In this document: positions 33,977-45,796 of the stretch, in pieces
Numbering within the stretch: position 1 is the first letter of the stretch
Layout of the letters: the number at the start of each line of letters is the position of its first letter
Source: Caprella mutica
Lineage: Eukaryota > Arthropoda > Malacostraca > Amphipoda > Caprellidae
Assembly: GCA_947561585.1 (NCBI GenBank)
Contig: CANNZV010000507.1
Coordinates: 248,001-312,000 of the forward strand
Length of the DNA stretch: 64,000 nt
Reading direction: 5' to 3'
Position numbers and translations under genes: made by a program
Notes under the pieces: generated by a model
The model's input: only the letters and a program-made list of their open reading frames with translations
What the model was told of the DNA's origin: nothing
Database searches by the model: none

Positions 33977-34254
33977 AAGGGTGCAGGAGTGTTAGTAATT
34001 TTAATTTTTTAGTCCTTTAGTATCAGTAAGAATTTGGATCCATAACAGGTTATTTTCACTGAAATCATCACGAAATGGTGAATTGATAGTAGAGGTTATT
34101 TTATTCCAACAACACAGAGAAACGGCTCACATTTCAAGGAATCGATTACTATTTCGAAGATTCACTTCCCGGAGCGCCTCCTTTCGAGTAACCAGCCCGC
34201 TTATCTAATATAACCCGCGCGTTGTTCTGTAGGGACATTTGAAATACCGTGAAT

Positions 34255-36137
34255 ATGTCGATCATCCAAGACAATGCAAGACCTTCTAATTCTAATGTCA
34301 ATAATCTATCAGTTCAAATTTTTAAATAGTCTTTATCTGTAATATCCCCTGTAATTTCTGAATTGATTAACAGATGTTTGAACCTAGGTATATTCCCAGA
34401 CTGTCTAAAAATAGCCCATGTAATTCCTATTTATAAGGGTGGTGAAAAGACCTCAGCTCGTAATTATAGACCAATATCCATTCTCCCAATTTTCAGCAAA
34501 TTTTTTGAGAAAGCAGTGTTTGCCAAAGTATATAGCTATATTTCTAGATACAATGTACTATCAAATGCACAATTCGGCTTCAGACCAGGAAAATCTACTT
34601 CTAGTGCTTTAGTTAACATAACGAATTACTTATATAAACATTTAGACAAAGGCAACTATGTTTTCTCCCTATTCTTAGATTTTCGTAAGGATTTTGAATG
34701 TGTTCCTCACGATATACTATTGAAGAAGATGTATCATTATGGTATAAGGGGCATTTGTCATGAATTTTTCAAATCATATTTATCAAATAGGTCTCAATAG
34801 GTGATCAAAAATCGCAAAGAAGTAATATTTATTACGGAGTCCCTCAGGGATCTGTGCTTGGACCTCTTCTTTTTCTGCTTTTTATTAATGATATTACCTC
34901 GTCTTCAAACTTATTCAAATTTGTATGATTCGATGATGATTGCACCATGTGTCACTCATTCCCACGTGATCAAGTTAATTTAGTACATGAAGTTATCAAT
35001 GAGAGTCTATTGGGTCTTGACCAATGGCTGCGTTCAAATAAGCTGGCATTGAATATTGATAAAACCCACATAAAGGTGTTCTCCTATAGAAAGGTAAAGA
35101 TTGGCAATGACACAGTTTTAGTAACCGACAAAGTCAAATTTCTTGGATTCTACCTGGATAGTCATCTTACTTTTTCTAGTCACATAGGTGTAATTGCATC
35201 AAAAATTCAAAAAAAACTCTAGGAATTTTATACAAATTAAATCAATTTCTGGATTCGTCAATTTTAGTAAAAAATTACAATGCATTCATTTTCCCGTATT
35301 TGATTTATGGTATTGAGGTCTATCAGGGAGCATCTTTATCAGATTTAAGTAGACTTGTTGTGCTACAAAAACGGGCTGTACGGGTAATTAATAATTTGGG
35401 CTTCAATGATCACACCTCTTATTACTTTAAATCATGAAAAATCCTGAAACTGGTGGATGTTGCACCATATCGAACTTTGACTTATGCTTTTAAAACCTTG
35501 TATTTGAATTATGATCCTGTTATGGTGACATATATGATTAGACATGATAGTTATCATTCCCTTAATACTAGGAATGCTGATAGATTCATTATCCCTTTCT
35601 ATAGAAAATCTACATCTGAAAGATCCTTTTTATACTCTTGTATAAATGCATGGAATAATCTACCTCTGGCTTTATATAATATTAGTAGCTTGTCAACTTT
35701 TAAAATGAAGTATAAAGATTATGCTATTGGATTGTATTAGTGATGATTCATCTTTATTCTTTTTAGCTGAGATAAATAGTTTTCATTTATTAATTGGTTC
35801 ATACTTTAATTCTGTTATTAGTATTTGTTTACATATGCAGATTATCTCACTTCAGAGCACTTTTTTCTGATACTGATATGAGCCGTTTTTTCTTTACACT
35901 TTCCACTCACCGATCTTTATACCTAAGTCTGTATAGATTTCAGGTTGGGTGGTATAGTGTTTTAATTATTAACGAATAGGTTACCATAGAAACCATTTTG
36001 GTTTATTGTAGGTTCAATTTGATACATTGTAAGGAAATTTTCATTGTACTAGTCTTTTTTTTTTGCATAATCGAAATGTATCTTGATTTTGTTAACCTTT
36101 GTATCAGTTGATTGGATAAATAAATAAATAAATATAG
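34255..36137 (+). mobile_element. 5'-truncated LINE (CR1/L2-like), RT only
   Basis: It starts inside the RT and ends with a (TAAA)n tail at 36114-36136 after GTATCAGTTGATTGGA. Endonuclease and ORF1 are absent. 5' truncation and a short microsatellite tail are normal for target-primed insertion in the CR1/L2 group. Confidence 0.75.
34363..35739 (+). pseudogene. CR1/L2-like reverse transcriptase, frame-broken
   Basis: 34363-34800 has FPDCLKIAHVIPIYKGGEK, NYRPISILPIFSKFFEKAV, NAQFGFRPGKSTSSALVNI and LFLDFRKDFECVPHDIL (motif A, first Asp). The stop at 34798 is followed in another frame by YYGVPQGSVLGPLLFLLFIN (about 34830-34890). The catalytic box is degraded: FDDD near 34930 where FADD or YADD is expected. 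34947-35222 has the thumb KVKFLGFYLDSHLTFSSHI, and 35453-35740 the C-terminal part. At least four breaks; inactive. Confidence 0.8.
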
Positions 36138-37435
36138 ACCTGAAAGCCAACATCCGCACAGAAATTAGCCACGTTGGTGAAGATTAGGACAAACGACAGA
36201 TATCAGCGTATTCGGTGCCTTATGAACAATGATTTTCTAAACTGAAAAAAATATCATTTGTAAAAAAAATATAAAACTTTTCTGATTTGTTAAATGATTT
36301 TTTATCACATTTCAAATTTTCAATAAGTAGAAGGTATATGGTATAGTATCCTGTAACTTTTCAGAACAATAAAATGGATCATTATTGTTAACCATGTATG
36401 TGCATACAGCAAATAGGTAATAATGCCTTGAAAACATACAAAGGTACAAAGAATAAAATCCTTCTCCTACCATGATCTTAAATTTTAAAAATCAAGTTCG
36501 TTGGTTGTAAAATTTTCTAAATCATTAGAAGGTATATTGATATGAGCCAAGTTCATAAATAGAGCTACTCTACATAAATGTGTTGTTATATAATAAATGT
36601 GACCGGATCTCCCTCGTACAAATGAGGGCACATTAACTTCAACTCCATCACACATCAACGAATAACTAATTAGAGACAAATCATTTTTCAGGCGATCAAC
36701 ATAAATTGCTATGATGATACTATGAATTATCAATTGAGAGAAACTACTATGGCGCAAAATAAATTGCACGTTGAGACTTAGAAAACTCTAGTTTATATTC
36801 ATAGACTATATGGAATGGAATGGACAGGTTTGCATAGTTGTTAGTTGTGCAAGGTGATGCAGATAGCATAGTTAAATTAGTTACAGTACTATATCATTCA
36901 AATTCTACCTTCTAAGCTTTAAAAGCAATTATGAAGATTAAATTAACTAACTGTTTCCATTTTATATAGAAAAAAAAAGATAAGTTAATTGTATCATTTT
37001 TGCATGCGTAATGCACATTAAAAATATTTCAAACAAAGTGTTTTTGTTTAATAAAGACAATAGCTTTGAATTTGTGAGTTGACACCAACAAAAAATAATG
37101 GAATCGCTACTTATTTTATATCAATTCACCAATATTTCTCATATATGAGCAATTACTCTTATTAGTTAGCTAATTTCTGATATTATTCATTGTCCTAAAC
37201 TTTTCCAAATCTAATGAATGCATAATTTCAATTAACGTAAACACGTAATTGGACAAGATGCCGTGCTTTTTCATTATGAATATTTTATACAGCTTGAGAA
37301 GTGGTAGCTTTAAGTTTTCATTTAATGTGTACAGATGATCAGCTTGTTGTTCTTTGCCAGGTTACGAGGTTTCATTATTTTAGAAGGTCCATTAATGGAG
37401 CTATAATTAATACATGGCAACCATATATAGTGATA
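36138..37435. other. No gene recognised
   Basis: AT-rich. The minus-strand frame at 36485-36769 (94 codons) has no recognisable motif and no splice or promoter context; it is probably chance. Confidence 0.45.
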
Positions 37436-37532
37436 AGTAGAGCCCGGACAAATGCCGCAAAGTCCTAAAATACCTAAGATGCCATAAAGTTCTAAAATGC
37501 CTTAGAAATTCCAAAATGCCATAAAACCCTAT
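37436..37532. repeat. Phrase array, ATGCC(A)TAAAGT(C/T)CTAAA type
   Basis: Units of about 17-18 bp: CCGGACAAATGCCGCAAAG, TCCTAAAATACCTAAG, ATGCCATAAAGTTCTAAA, ATGCCTTAGAAATTCCAAA, ATGCCATAAAACCC. The first unit (CCCGGACAAATGCC) resembles the GGACAAAATGCC units of the 8410-9579 element. Confidence 0.65.
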
Positions 37533-37807
37533 TTATATTTTGAGATCATTTGGTAACTCTGTACAGTGGGTGGATTATATTGGCAACTTACAGAACGTTA
37601 CAATGTAATCAAGCTCTGTCTATACACTGTACAGTTTCAAAATATCTTTCTCTAATGCGCGGTTTGTCTAATTCGACATTTGTCTACTATAACGAAGGTT
37701 TTCTGTGAATACAAATTTCGAATTTAATTGGAATTAATTTCCCTCCATGAATTTCAATTTTCTTTTTGAACTCTTATGATAATTTCAATAAATATACGGC
37801 AAATTCA

Positions 37808-37847
37808 TAGTTCAAGTCCCTATTTCATTTAAGCACGTGAACTAGGA
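37808..37847. repeat. Imperfect hairpin repeat, copy 1
   Basis: TAGTTCAAGTCCCTATTTC then ATTTAAGCACGTGAACTAGGA: the ends TAGTTCA...TGAACTA pair. Related copies occur at 38395-38433 and 43487-43528. Confidence 0.6.
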
Positions 37848-38394
37848 GCCGACCCAATTAGCCCAAATGTCTTAATTTGTTGGTAACTAGTGTATATTCC
37901 CGTTAAAAATAACGGGTCATCATCAATATTAATTTATTACCCGTTACTAGGTTACTTTTAATGAATTCAATCAAAATAAAATTTTCTGCATAGTCTGATT
38001 TATTTTATAATAAAACACATTCGAAAATTTAATAGAAACAGGATATTTAAATATCAAGTCAATATATTACCGTGCGTATCATAGTTACATTCTTCAGGTT
38101 TAATACCCGTCGAGTAAAATAGGAGACCAAATAAATAAATAAATAAATAAACACACTAAGGAAATTATTAGTATAGATTCTATTTTATTTTATTTATATA
38201 TTAACAAATAAGAATAATTGTGGTAATTTGCTGAATTTAAATATCAAATATTCCTTTTTGGTATTATTTGTATATGTAGTCAAGATACTTTATTTTCTGT
38301 TTATTAACATTTTTTAGTACAATACATTTTAATCAGATAAATGGTATACACATAATTAAATTTAAGTAAAATTAATTCAAAAATACCCTCTTCT

Positions 38395-38433
38395 TAGTTC
38401 ACCTCCCTAAATGAAATGGAGAGATGAACTAGG
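38395..38433. repeat. Imperfect hairpin repeat, copy 2
   Basis: TAGTTCACCTCCCTAAATG then AAATGGAGAGATGAACTAGGA. It lies just left of the foldback insertion at 38451. Confidence 0.6.
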
Positions 38434-40083
38434 AAGGGGGTATTTGGATCGGCTGTAGGATTACTGCCATGTGGACAAATGCCATGCGACCTATTATAAT
38501 TATGAATTGGTGAATTCTAATGCCGTTGCAAATTTAACCTCTCATGGATTAATTTAATGTGAACTATATTATTATTTAAGCCTAAAAATTTAGAACAAAA
38601 AATATTAAACGTATAGTCCAAATTGTGCATGAACAAGAATAAAAGTCAATATTGAAGGTAGATTCGGGATTAAAAGTTGAAGTATACTAAATTTATTTCT
38701 TTGTTAAATCATTTTCTTTCACATTTAACCCCTTAATAAATAATCAAGAGGTTTAAATCTATCGATGGAAACTTTCTTTTCAAATATTTCAAAATACATA
38801 AGCTTTACAGGTTTAAATTTTCTGTGAGTGTGATTTTGCATCTTATTAATTATTAGTTTTTCATGGGTTAATTAATATTTGACATTTTATGTTATAAAAA
38901 AAACTTGCTTTTTTGCTGGATTCAGTATTAGAAACTGAAGTAGTAATTATCTTATTTATATATTTGTTAATTGTTGTTTAGTTTCTTTGTTTCCAGATCA
39001 CACTATTCAGAAATCCATGCATTACAAATTTTTAAAATGTGTCAAAATATCTGTGTAATTGTTACTCAAATATGTTTTATTAATATCTTTATCAAACTAG
39101 TAACAAGAGAAATAGTAATTAGACCATATATGCCACGGTGGCGTGAACGCAACTCTAAAATAATAAGATGTACTATTCTTTTGTATTCTGAAATGTTTGA
39201 AAAGAAAGTATCGCATCATTAGTAGATTTGAAACTCTCTGTCAACCATTTGATTGTTTAAGGGGTTTAATGTGAAAGAAAATGATTGTAATTAATAAATA
39301 ATGTTAGTAATACTTCAATATTAATTTCTATGCTTCTTTAGGGCTAAGGGCTGATCCACATCCACTCCGCTCTCGCTCCGGTCTCATCATTGTGCATAAA
39401 CATGTTCAGTCCGGTCACGGTCCGCTCTCGCTCCCGTCCCTTCCGTATCATCTGGTTTTGCAGTGATTATCATTACGCTTAATTGATGAACAGGATGAGA
39501 AAAAATAAAAAAGAAGAGATACTTAGTTCATCGTGTACTAAAAGATAGTAAGTGCGAATGATATCTACTCGTTGTATCCTCATCTAATAGATGACAAAAC
39601 TAAATTTTTCTATTATTTTCGAATGACTATTGGAACTTTTGAAAATATCTCTCTAAAATCAAAAATTATTTTATATATAGAAAAGAAAACATGCAAAACT
39701 GAAAACACTATCACTCCTAGAGAAAAGTGTTTGTACATACAGTAGCAAGCAAAAAGATCAGAACGATAATTCTAATGAGAGAAAATCTTCCATAACAAGC
39801 TTCATGGAGCCTATAAAACCTCAAAATTGTAAGAATTTTTCCTTGACTCAATGGGTAATGAAATGGGAAACGTGTTTTCTGATGCTACCAGTTATTCACA
39901 TTTTTTAACTCAATTAACAAAACAAAATCCGAAATTTGAGTGATCAAAAACATCAGAACGATGAAGAAAATCAATTTATTTAGTATTTTATAGGGAGTTG
40001 AAGCTAATTTTTAGGGTAAATATTATACTAACAATTCCCTAGTGTTATTTAGTCAGTTCGCAACCAGCTCTTATACTGTTAAC

Positions 40084-41124
40084 ATGCCTAAAAACGCTGT
40101 AACATCATTAGAACTTAGTAATGAGTTACGTAATGAGGATAAGCATTCAATTGGTGACATTGCCAACATTGTGAAGAAGTCAAAGTGTTATTCATGGTAT
40201 TTTGAAGAAATTTGATGAAACTGGTTCATGTGAAGCAAAGAAACCACCTGGCAGACCTAGGAAAACTACTTCAAGAGAGGACAGATTCATTACACTTCAA
40301 GCTAAGAAAGATAGATTTACCACAGCAGCTAACATTGCAAATAAGGTTAAAGATAATTTAGTGTCAATGTTTCGAGACATACAGTTTCACGAAGACTATA
40401 TGAACAACGTTTGATGGCTAGAACCCCTTCTACAAAACCTTTCATATCTAAGAAGAATCAACTAGCACGAAAGAAATTCGCTATTGAACACGTCACATGA
40501 ACCGAGAATCAATGGAATTGTGTTTATTTCAGTGATGAGTCAAAGTTCAATTTGTTTGGTTCTGATGGGAGGCGGTATGTGAGACGTAGTGTCACGGAAA
40601 GATATTATCCAAAGTGCATCAAACGTAGCGTAAAGTTTGGAGGAGGAAGTGTGATGGTGTTTGGCATGATATCAGCTGCTGGTCCTGGACCTCTTGTTAG
40701 GTTACATGGGCGAATTAATGCAGCAGTTTACAAGGAAATGCTAAGGCAGCATGTTTTGCCTACTTTAAGGTCTGCTGCTAACCAGCCAGCAATATTTATG
40801 CAAGATAACTCACCGTGCCACACAGCAAAATCTATCAAGACCTTTTTTACCGAGGAGAACCTTACTGTAATGGATTGGCCGGCGCAAAGCCCAGACATGA
40901 ATCCAATTGAGAATGTTTGGAAGTAATTAAATGAACGAAGTAAGAATAGGAATTCAAGTAATGTCGATGAATTGTGGACTTATCTAAAAGAGGAATGGGA
41001 AAAAATNNNNNNNNNNNNNNNNNNNNNNNNAATATCAGTCGATGAATGCAGCACTCTAATTAACTCTTGTGGCAGGAGATGTCAAGCTGTCATTGATAGT
41101 AACGGTCTACATACAAAGTTCTAA
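40084..41124 (+). pseudogene. Tc1-like transposase, frameshifted, with an assembly gap
   Basis: It begins MPKNAVTSLELSNELRNED at 40084 and ends ...VIDSNGLHTKF, TAA at 41122-41124. The DNA-binding half contains CEAKKPPGRPRKTT (GRPR hinge, 40235-40270). The catalytic half has YFSDESKFNLFGSDG (first Asp, near 40535), FMQDNSPCHT (second Asp, 40795-40824) and SPDMNPIENVW (Glu, 34 residues after the second Asp). Frame changes near 40190 and 40400 and stops at 40498 and 40924 break it; N's at 41007-41030 hide the rest. The triad is intact. Confidence 0.85.
41007..41030. other. Assembly gap (24 N)
   Basis: A run of 24 N's within the transposase C-terminal region. The true length of missing sequence is unknown. 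Confidence 0.99.
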
Positions 41125-43486
41125 TGAATGTGCAGCATTGTGTTACATTTTAAATAATTTATCCAGTTAAATTTATGATTTTGTTATCGTTCTGATGTTT
41201 ATGATCACTCAAATTACAGATTTGGTTTTGTTAACTGTGTTAAAAATTGTGAATAAATTGTTTGTTCAGAAAACCAGTTTCCCATTTCATTACCCATTGA
41301 GTCTAGAATTTTTTTGAAAATTTTATGGTTTTATAGGATCCATGAAGCTTGTTATGGGGGATTTTCTCTCATTAGAGCAATCGTTCTGATCTTTTTGCTC
41401 GCTACTGTATATCTAAGAATCTAGACTTCTAGAGTCTAAGGTCTAAGGTATAGTATTATATATGACACTCGCGTTTGACTGATCTGCAGCAATATCGACC
41501 GATTTCGCTTCACAATCTATTTGATCTATCGTTAGCGCAGCCATCGACCGATAGCGCAACCAACGATCGATTGCTGCACGTTCGAATGATAAAGAAAGTA
41601 TTTAGTTTAGGCATCTAAATGGTATACTTAATAGGGAAACCATCAACCGATTGTTGCACGTTCGATTGATATGGATTTCTATAATTTTTATATCTATTTG
41701 TTACATTTCATATGGTAATCATCAATCGATTGATGGTTACTCTATGAAATATAACAATTTTTTTGTTTAAAAAGACAATATCTTTCAATTAAAATCAAGA
41801 CAATTACATGCATAAACTAAAAAATTCCCTATCATTCGAACGCACAGAAATTGATTGATAGGTACGCTATTAATCGATATATGCGATATAATTTGCCAAT
41901 TAGATGCATAAGCTAAAATTATCTTATCATTCGAACGCGCAACAATCGATAGATGGTTGCGCCTTCGGTTGATGGCTGCAATAACGATTGATCAATAGAT
42001 TGCGCAGCGAAATCGGTCGATATTTCAGATGAGTCAAATGCGCTTGACATATATATGTATAGTAAAATTCAAGAAAAAGCACGCAAATAATAAAATTGGA
42101 CCGCGACTGGAGCGTTGCTATAATCCACACTGGCAGTGCCGCTCCGCTCACGGTCCGATCACGCTCCAGTCAAAATATCTTTGGATTGGATCGTGACTGG
42201 AGCGTGACCTGACCGGCACTGCCAGTGTGGATGCTCTACGTGAAAAGCATTAAAGAATATTGGACCGGACCATGACTGGAGCGTGAGTGGAGCGATGGTG
42301 TGGATTAGCCCTAATCCACACTATCGCTACGGTCACGCTCTGCTCTCGCTAATTGACAAATTTTATAGCATATATCGATGAATAGCGCACCTATCAATTG
42401 ATTTCTGCGCGTTCGAATGATAGGGATTTTTTTAGTTTATGCATTTAATTGTTTTGATTTTAATGGAAAGATGTTGTCTTTTTAAACAAAAAAATTGTTA
42501 TATTTCATAGAGTAACCATCAATCGATTAATGATTGCCCTATGAAATGTAATTATGTAGTTACAGAAATTATAGAAATCCATATCAATCGAACGTGCAAC
42601 AATCGGTTGATGGTTTCCCTATTAAATATACCATTTAGATGCCTAAACTAAATTCATTCTTTATCATTCGAACGTGCAGCAATCGATCGTTGGTTGCGCT
42701 ATCGGTCGATGGCTGCACTAACGATAGATCAACAGATTGTGGAGCGAAATCGGTCGATATTGCTGCAGATCAGTCAAACGCGAGTGACATATACTCTAGA
42801 AGTCTAGATTCTTAGATATACAGACTATTTTCTCTATGAGTGATTGTGTTTTCAGTTTTGCATGTTTCTTTTTCTAAAATCATTTTCAATTTATTTTAGA
42901 CAGATTTTTTCAAAAGTTCCAATAGTCATTCGAAATTAATAGAAAAATTTAGCTTTATCATCTATTAGATGAAGATACAACGAGTAGATATCCTTCACAC
43001 TTCCTGTTTTTAGCATCATAGGATGAACTCAAAATATCTATTTTTTTATTTTTCTCATCCTGTTCACCATCAATTAAGCGCAAGAATAATCACTGCAAAA
43101 TCAGATGATACGGAAGGGACGGGAGCGGACCGTGACCGGACCGAACATGTGTATGCACAAGGATGAGACCGGACCGTGACTGGAGCGAGAGCGGAGCATG
43201 ACCGGAGCGATGGTGTGGATGAGCCCTTATTCACAATTTCGGACTATACAATTAACAGTATTATACTTAATTTTTTGATTAAATAATAATTTACTTCACA
43301 TTAAATTCAATTCATGAAAGGTTAGGTTTACAATCGCATTACAATTCACCTAGTACAAAATTGTACAATATATTGCAAGGCAGGTTTTCGCGCGGCAGTT
43401 GTCCGCATGGCAATTGTCCGCATGGCAGTTGTCCGCATAGCAGTTGTCCGCATAGCAGTTGTCCGTACACCATTTGGATCCAATCC

Positions 43487-43528
43487 TAGTTCGTGTCCCT
43501 AATTATTGAAGTAGGAACGTGAACTAGG
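43487..43528. repeat. Imperfect hairpin repeat, copy 3
   Basis: TAGTTCGTGTCCCTAATTAT then TGAAGTAGGAACGTGAACTAG. It lies just right of the foldback insertion, so this insertion separated copies 2 and 3 of a short repeat family. Confidence 0.6.
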
Positions 43529-43753
43529 AATTTACCAAATATACTTTGAAACTATATTCATTACATTTTTCAAGGGATAAATTGTTCATATCTAAATTTC
43601 ATTATTATTATTACTTAAATGGCCTAAACTATCAATAATTTTATATACTAAAATGCGAATTCACATTCCGTAAACACAAATTTAGTAGTCATAAAAAACC
43701 GTTTTTGATTAAATATTAAACATCTTTATTGAATTTAAAGCTTACAGCATATA

Positions 43754-45464
43754 CAGTTATAGTAGACAAAATATAAGGGTAGGCAAGAACATGTTATCTA
43801 AATCTTTAATTTCATAAAAAGTAGAGATTACACATTACTCAAATTTTGCACGTGTTTTCATATAGAGCTCATATGTATTCGTATGAAATTCCAAAGCATT
43901 TGGACAAATATCCTAGCAATAATTCGATATTTCATTGCAAACAATAAATTTTGCTGTGGTCAAAAGTTAATAAGGGTAGCCATCATAAACTTTGAAATAT
44001 TCCCGGATATTGACAATTAACTTAGTTCTTTGTGAATAATTATTTCCTATATCACTTCAATACAGCTTCTACAACAAAATTTTACTAATTTTGCTCAAAA
44101 TGAAGGAGTTATCCATTTTCTATTCATCCTCCAGAAATGTCCATAATTCTTCCACATTTATTGTGTTTCTGCTCTGAGTACAGTCTCCAATTATTTTCCA
44201 AACAATCTCAATTCGATCGAGGTCAGGGCTCTGTGAAGGCCAGCTCATTTAACAATTTCTTCATTTTCTAATAGGTTCCTAACTTTTAAATCTGAGTAGT
44301 AGGGTACGTTGTCCTGCATGAAATTCGGAGGTTGAAGGTCAGTCGCTTGTTGATAGGGGAGAGTATGATGACGAAAGAGCTGTTTTATACTTCTACAATA
44401 ACTTCTCCGTGCAGATGAATAATGGGTCCAGGTCCAGCAGAAGAAATGATCCCCCAAACCAACACACTATCACCTCCAAACTTAAATGGTTTCTTGATAC
44501 AGTTCAGAGTTAACATTTCCCCTACTTTACGTTTGATTGCTACTTTCCCTTTAGAACCGAAGATATCTAATTTTCTTTCATTCATCAATAGAATGTTCTT
44601 TTGACCTCTGATCAATCGACCAAACGACATACTTATGACAAAACTCATGTAACACTTTCAGTTTCTTTTTAAAGATTAAAAGTTTCGATGCAGGGACAAA
44701 TGATTCCAAACCAACTTGTTGAGGTTGAAGTTAAAAAGTAGACCGAGACACCATACCACCAAATATGACATCTATCTCACGAGAAATTTGACCAGAAGTG
44801 TTGAAACTACCTTGCAAGCTACTTTTAAGAGTTGCATGATCTTCTCTCAGCAATGCTTTGGGAAGTCTACCACATTTCGGTTTGGAATCAACAACTCCAT
44901 ACTGCTTATGCTGAGCCACAATATATATTACAATTTTTTTAGACCTTCATACGGCAATAAAAATATCTGGCAACGACACTTTGAGACTGAAAAACTCAAC
45001 AAATGTGGACATTTCTGGAGGATGAATTGAAGATGAATAACTCCATCATATTGTGCAAAATTAGTAGAATTTGTGGCAGATGATGTATTGAAGTGATGTA
45101 GCGAAGAATTATTCACAAAAGTATTGTGTATTAAGTTAATTTCCAATATCCGGAAATATTTCAAAGTTTATGATGGCTACCCTTAACTTTTGACCAGAGC
45201 AAAATTTAGTGTTTGAAGTGAAATATGGAACTATTCCTAGAATATCTGTCCAAATGTTTTGAAATTTCATACGAATATAAATGAGCTAAATTTATTGTTG
45301 GGGTGAAATATGGAACTATTGATAGAATATTTGTCCAAATACTTTAAAATTTCATGCGATTACATAGGAGCTCAGAATTTCAATTATGTGTGTTTTGTAC
45401 TTTTTATATAATTAAAGATTTAGATAACTTGTTCTTGCCTACCCTTATATTTTGGCCACTACTG
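43754..45464 (-). mobile_element. Second Tc1-like transposon with unusually long inverted repeats
   Basis: 1711 bp with TA at both sides (43752-43753, 45465-45466). The tips share AAAATATAAGGGTAGGCAAG. The inverted repeats run roughly 390-470 bp and reach into the 3' end of the transposase. TGTGGACATTTCTGGAGGAT at 45003-45022 on the plus strand repeats the C-terminal coding sequence found on the minus strand near 44120-44150. The element is distinct in sequence from the one at 39740. Confidence 0.8.
44100..44920 (-). pseudogene. Tc1-like transposase of the second element, broken
   Basis: From right to left: YGVVDSKPKCGRLPKALLRE (44900-44840, DNA-binding half with a GRLPK hinge); NERKLDIFGSKGK and KPFKFGGDSVLVWGIIS (44590-44460); NFMQDNVPYYS (44330-44300, second Asp); SPDLDRIEIVWKII (near 44230-44190, Glu in I-E-I-V-W). 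At least three frame changes. The first catalytic Asp region is degraded. Confidence 0.75.
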
Positions 45465-45796
45465 TACAAGAGAATATTAAAATAACTAAACAAAAAACAA
45501 GGTCTATTTCCTAACATGTCTTTTATAGATTTTAGAATGTTATTTTTTAGATTCTAAAGTCAGAGCTCTTCTACTCATGAGGTATCAACCAAAATTTAGT
45601 TGCTCAGATTTTACACACTTATAGAAGATATTTTACAGACATTTATTCATAAATATTAGTGTATACAGAAAGTAATTAACAGAAACAGAATAATCTAATT
45701 CAATAGAACGCATTGGATTACATAAGTGATTTAAATAAACTCTCAACAAAGAAACTATTATTTTTCAACTTTTTTAGATTCAATCATAAAATTTAT

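Larger units (their letters stand above)
37533..38450. other. Spacer with LINE-like tail and hairpin repeats
   Basis: An (AAAT)n run at 38121-38153 may be the 3' tail of a fully decayed LINE. Two copies of a hairpin-forming sequence (37808-37847, 38395-38433) are listed separately. No gene seen. Confidence 0.5.
39740..41407 (+). mobile_element. Tc1-like transposon (DD34E) with IR/DR ends
   Basis: 1668 bp between TA dinucleotides (39738-39739 and 41408-41409). The inverted repeats are about 220 bp, starting CAGTAGCAAGCAAAAAGATC. Each repeat contains two direct copies of (A)AAnATCAGAACGAT, one at the tip (39756-39769) and one at the inner edge (39947-39962), mirrored at 41189-41202 and 41381-41396. 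This double-site arrangement is the IR/DR organisation known from several Tc1-like elements. Confidence 0.9.
39341..43226. mobile_element. Harbinger-like palindromic element with TTA duplication
   Basis: TTA flanks both ends (39338-39340, 43227-43229). Tips are GGGCTnATCCACA in inverse orientation. The outer arm 39341-39739 pairs with 42840-43226 and the inner arm 41410-41890 with 42360-42838. Both inner arms contain many ATCGATTG / CGAACGTGCA(A/G)CAATCG motifs. A third partial copy of those motifs lies at 41905-42060. At the centre (42300-42320) two tips meet tail to tail as GGATTAGCCCTAATCC. TTA duplication and GGGC tips fit PIF/Harbinger, but no transposase is present. Confidence 0.65.
38451..43471. 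mobile_element. Foldback element, CAGTTGTCCGCATGG family, carrying nested insertions
   Basis: Flanked by a perfect 9-bp duplication ATTTGGATC (38442-38450 and 43472-43480). The left tip is GGCTGTAGGATTACTGCCATG and the right tip (inverted) GGTGTACGGACAACTGC. The right end has about six GCATGGCAGTTGTCC units; the left end keeps about two. The inner arms match the copy at 47250-48472. The interior is interrupted at 39341-43226 by a Harbinger-like palindrome that itself holds a Tc1 element. Without these inserts the element is about 1.1 kb. Confidence 0.8.

Noticed and set aside
36485..36769. 94-codon minus-strand frame
   Set aside because: No motif, no splice context, AT-rich surroundings; likely chance.
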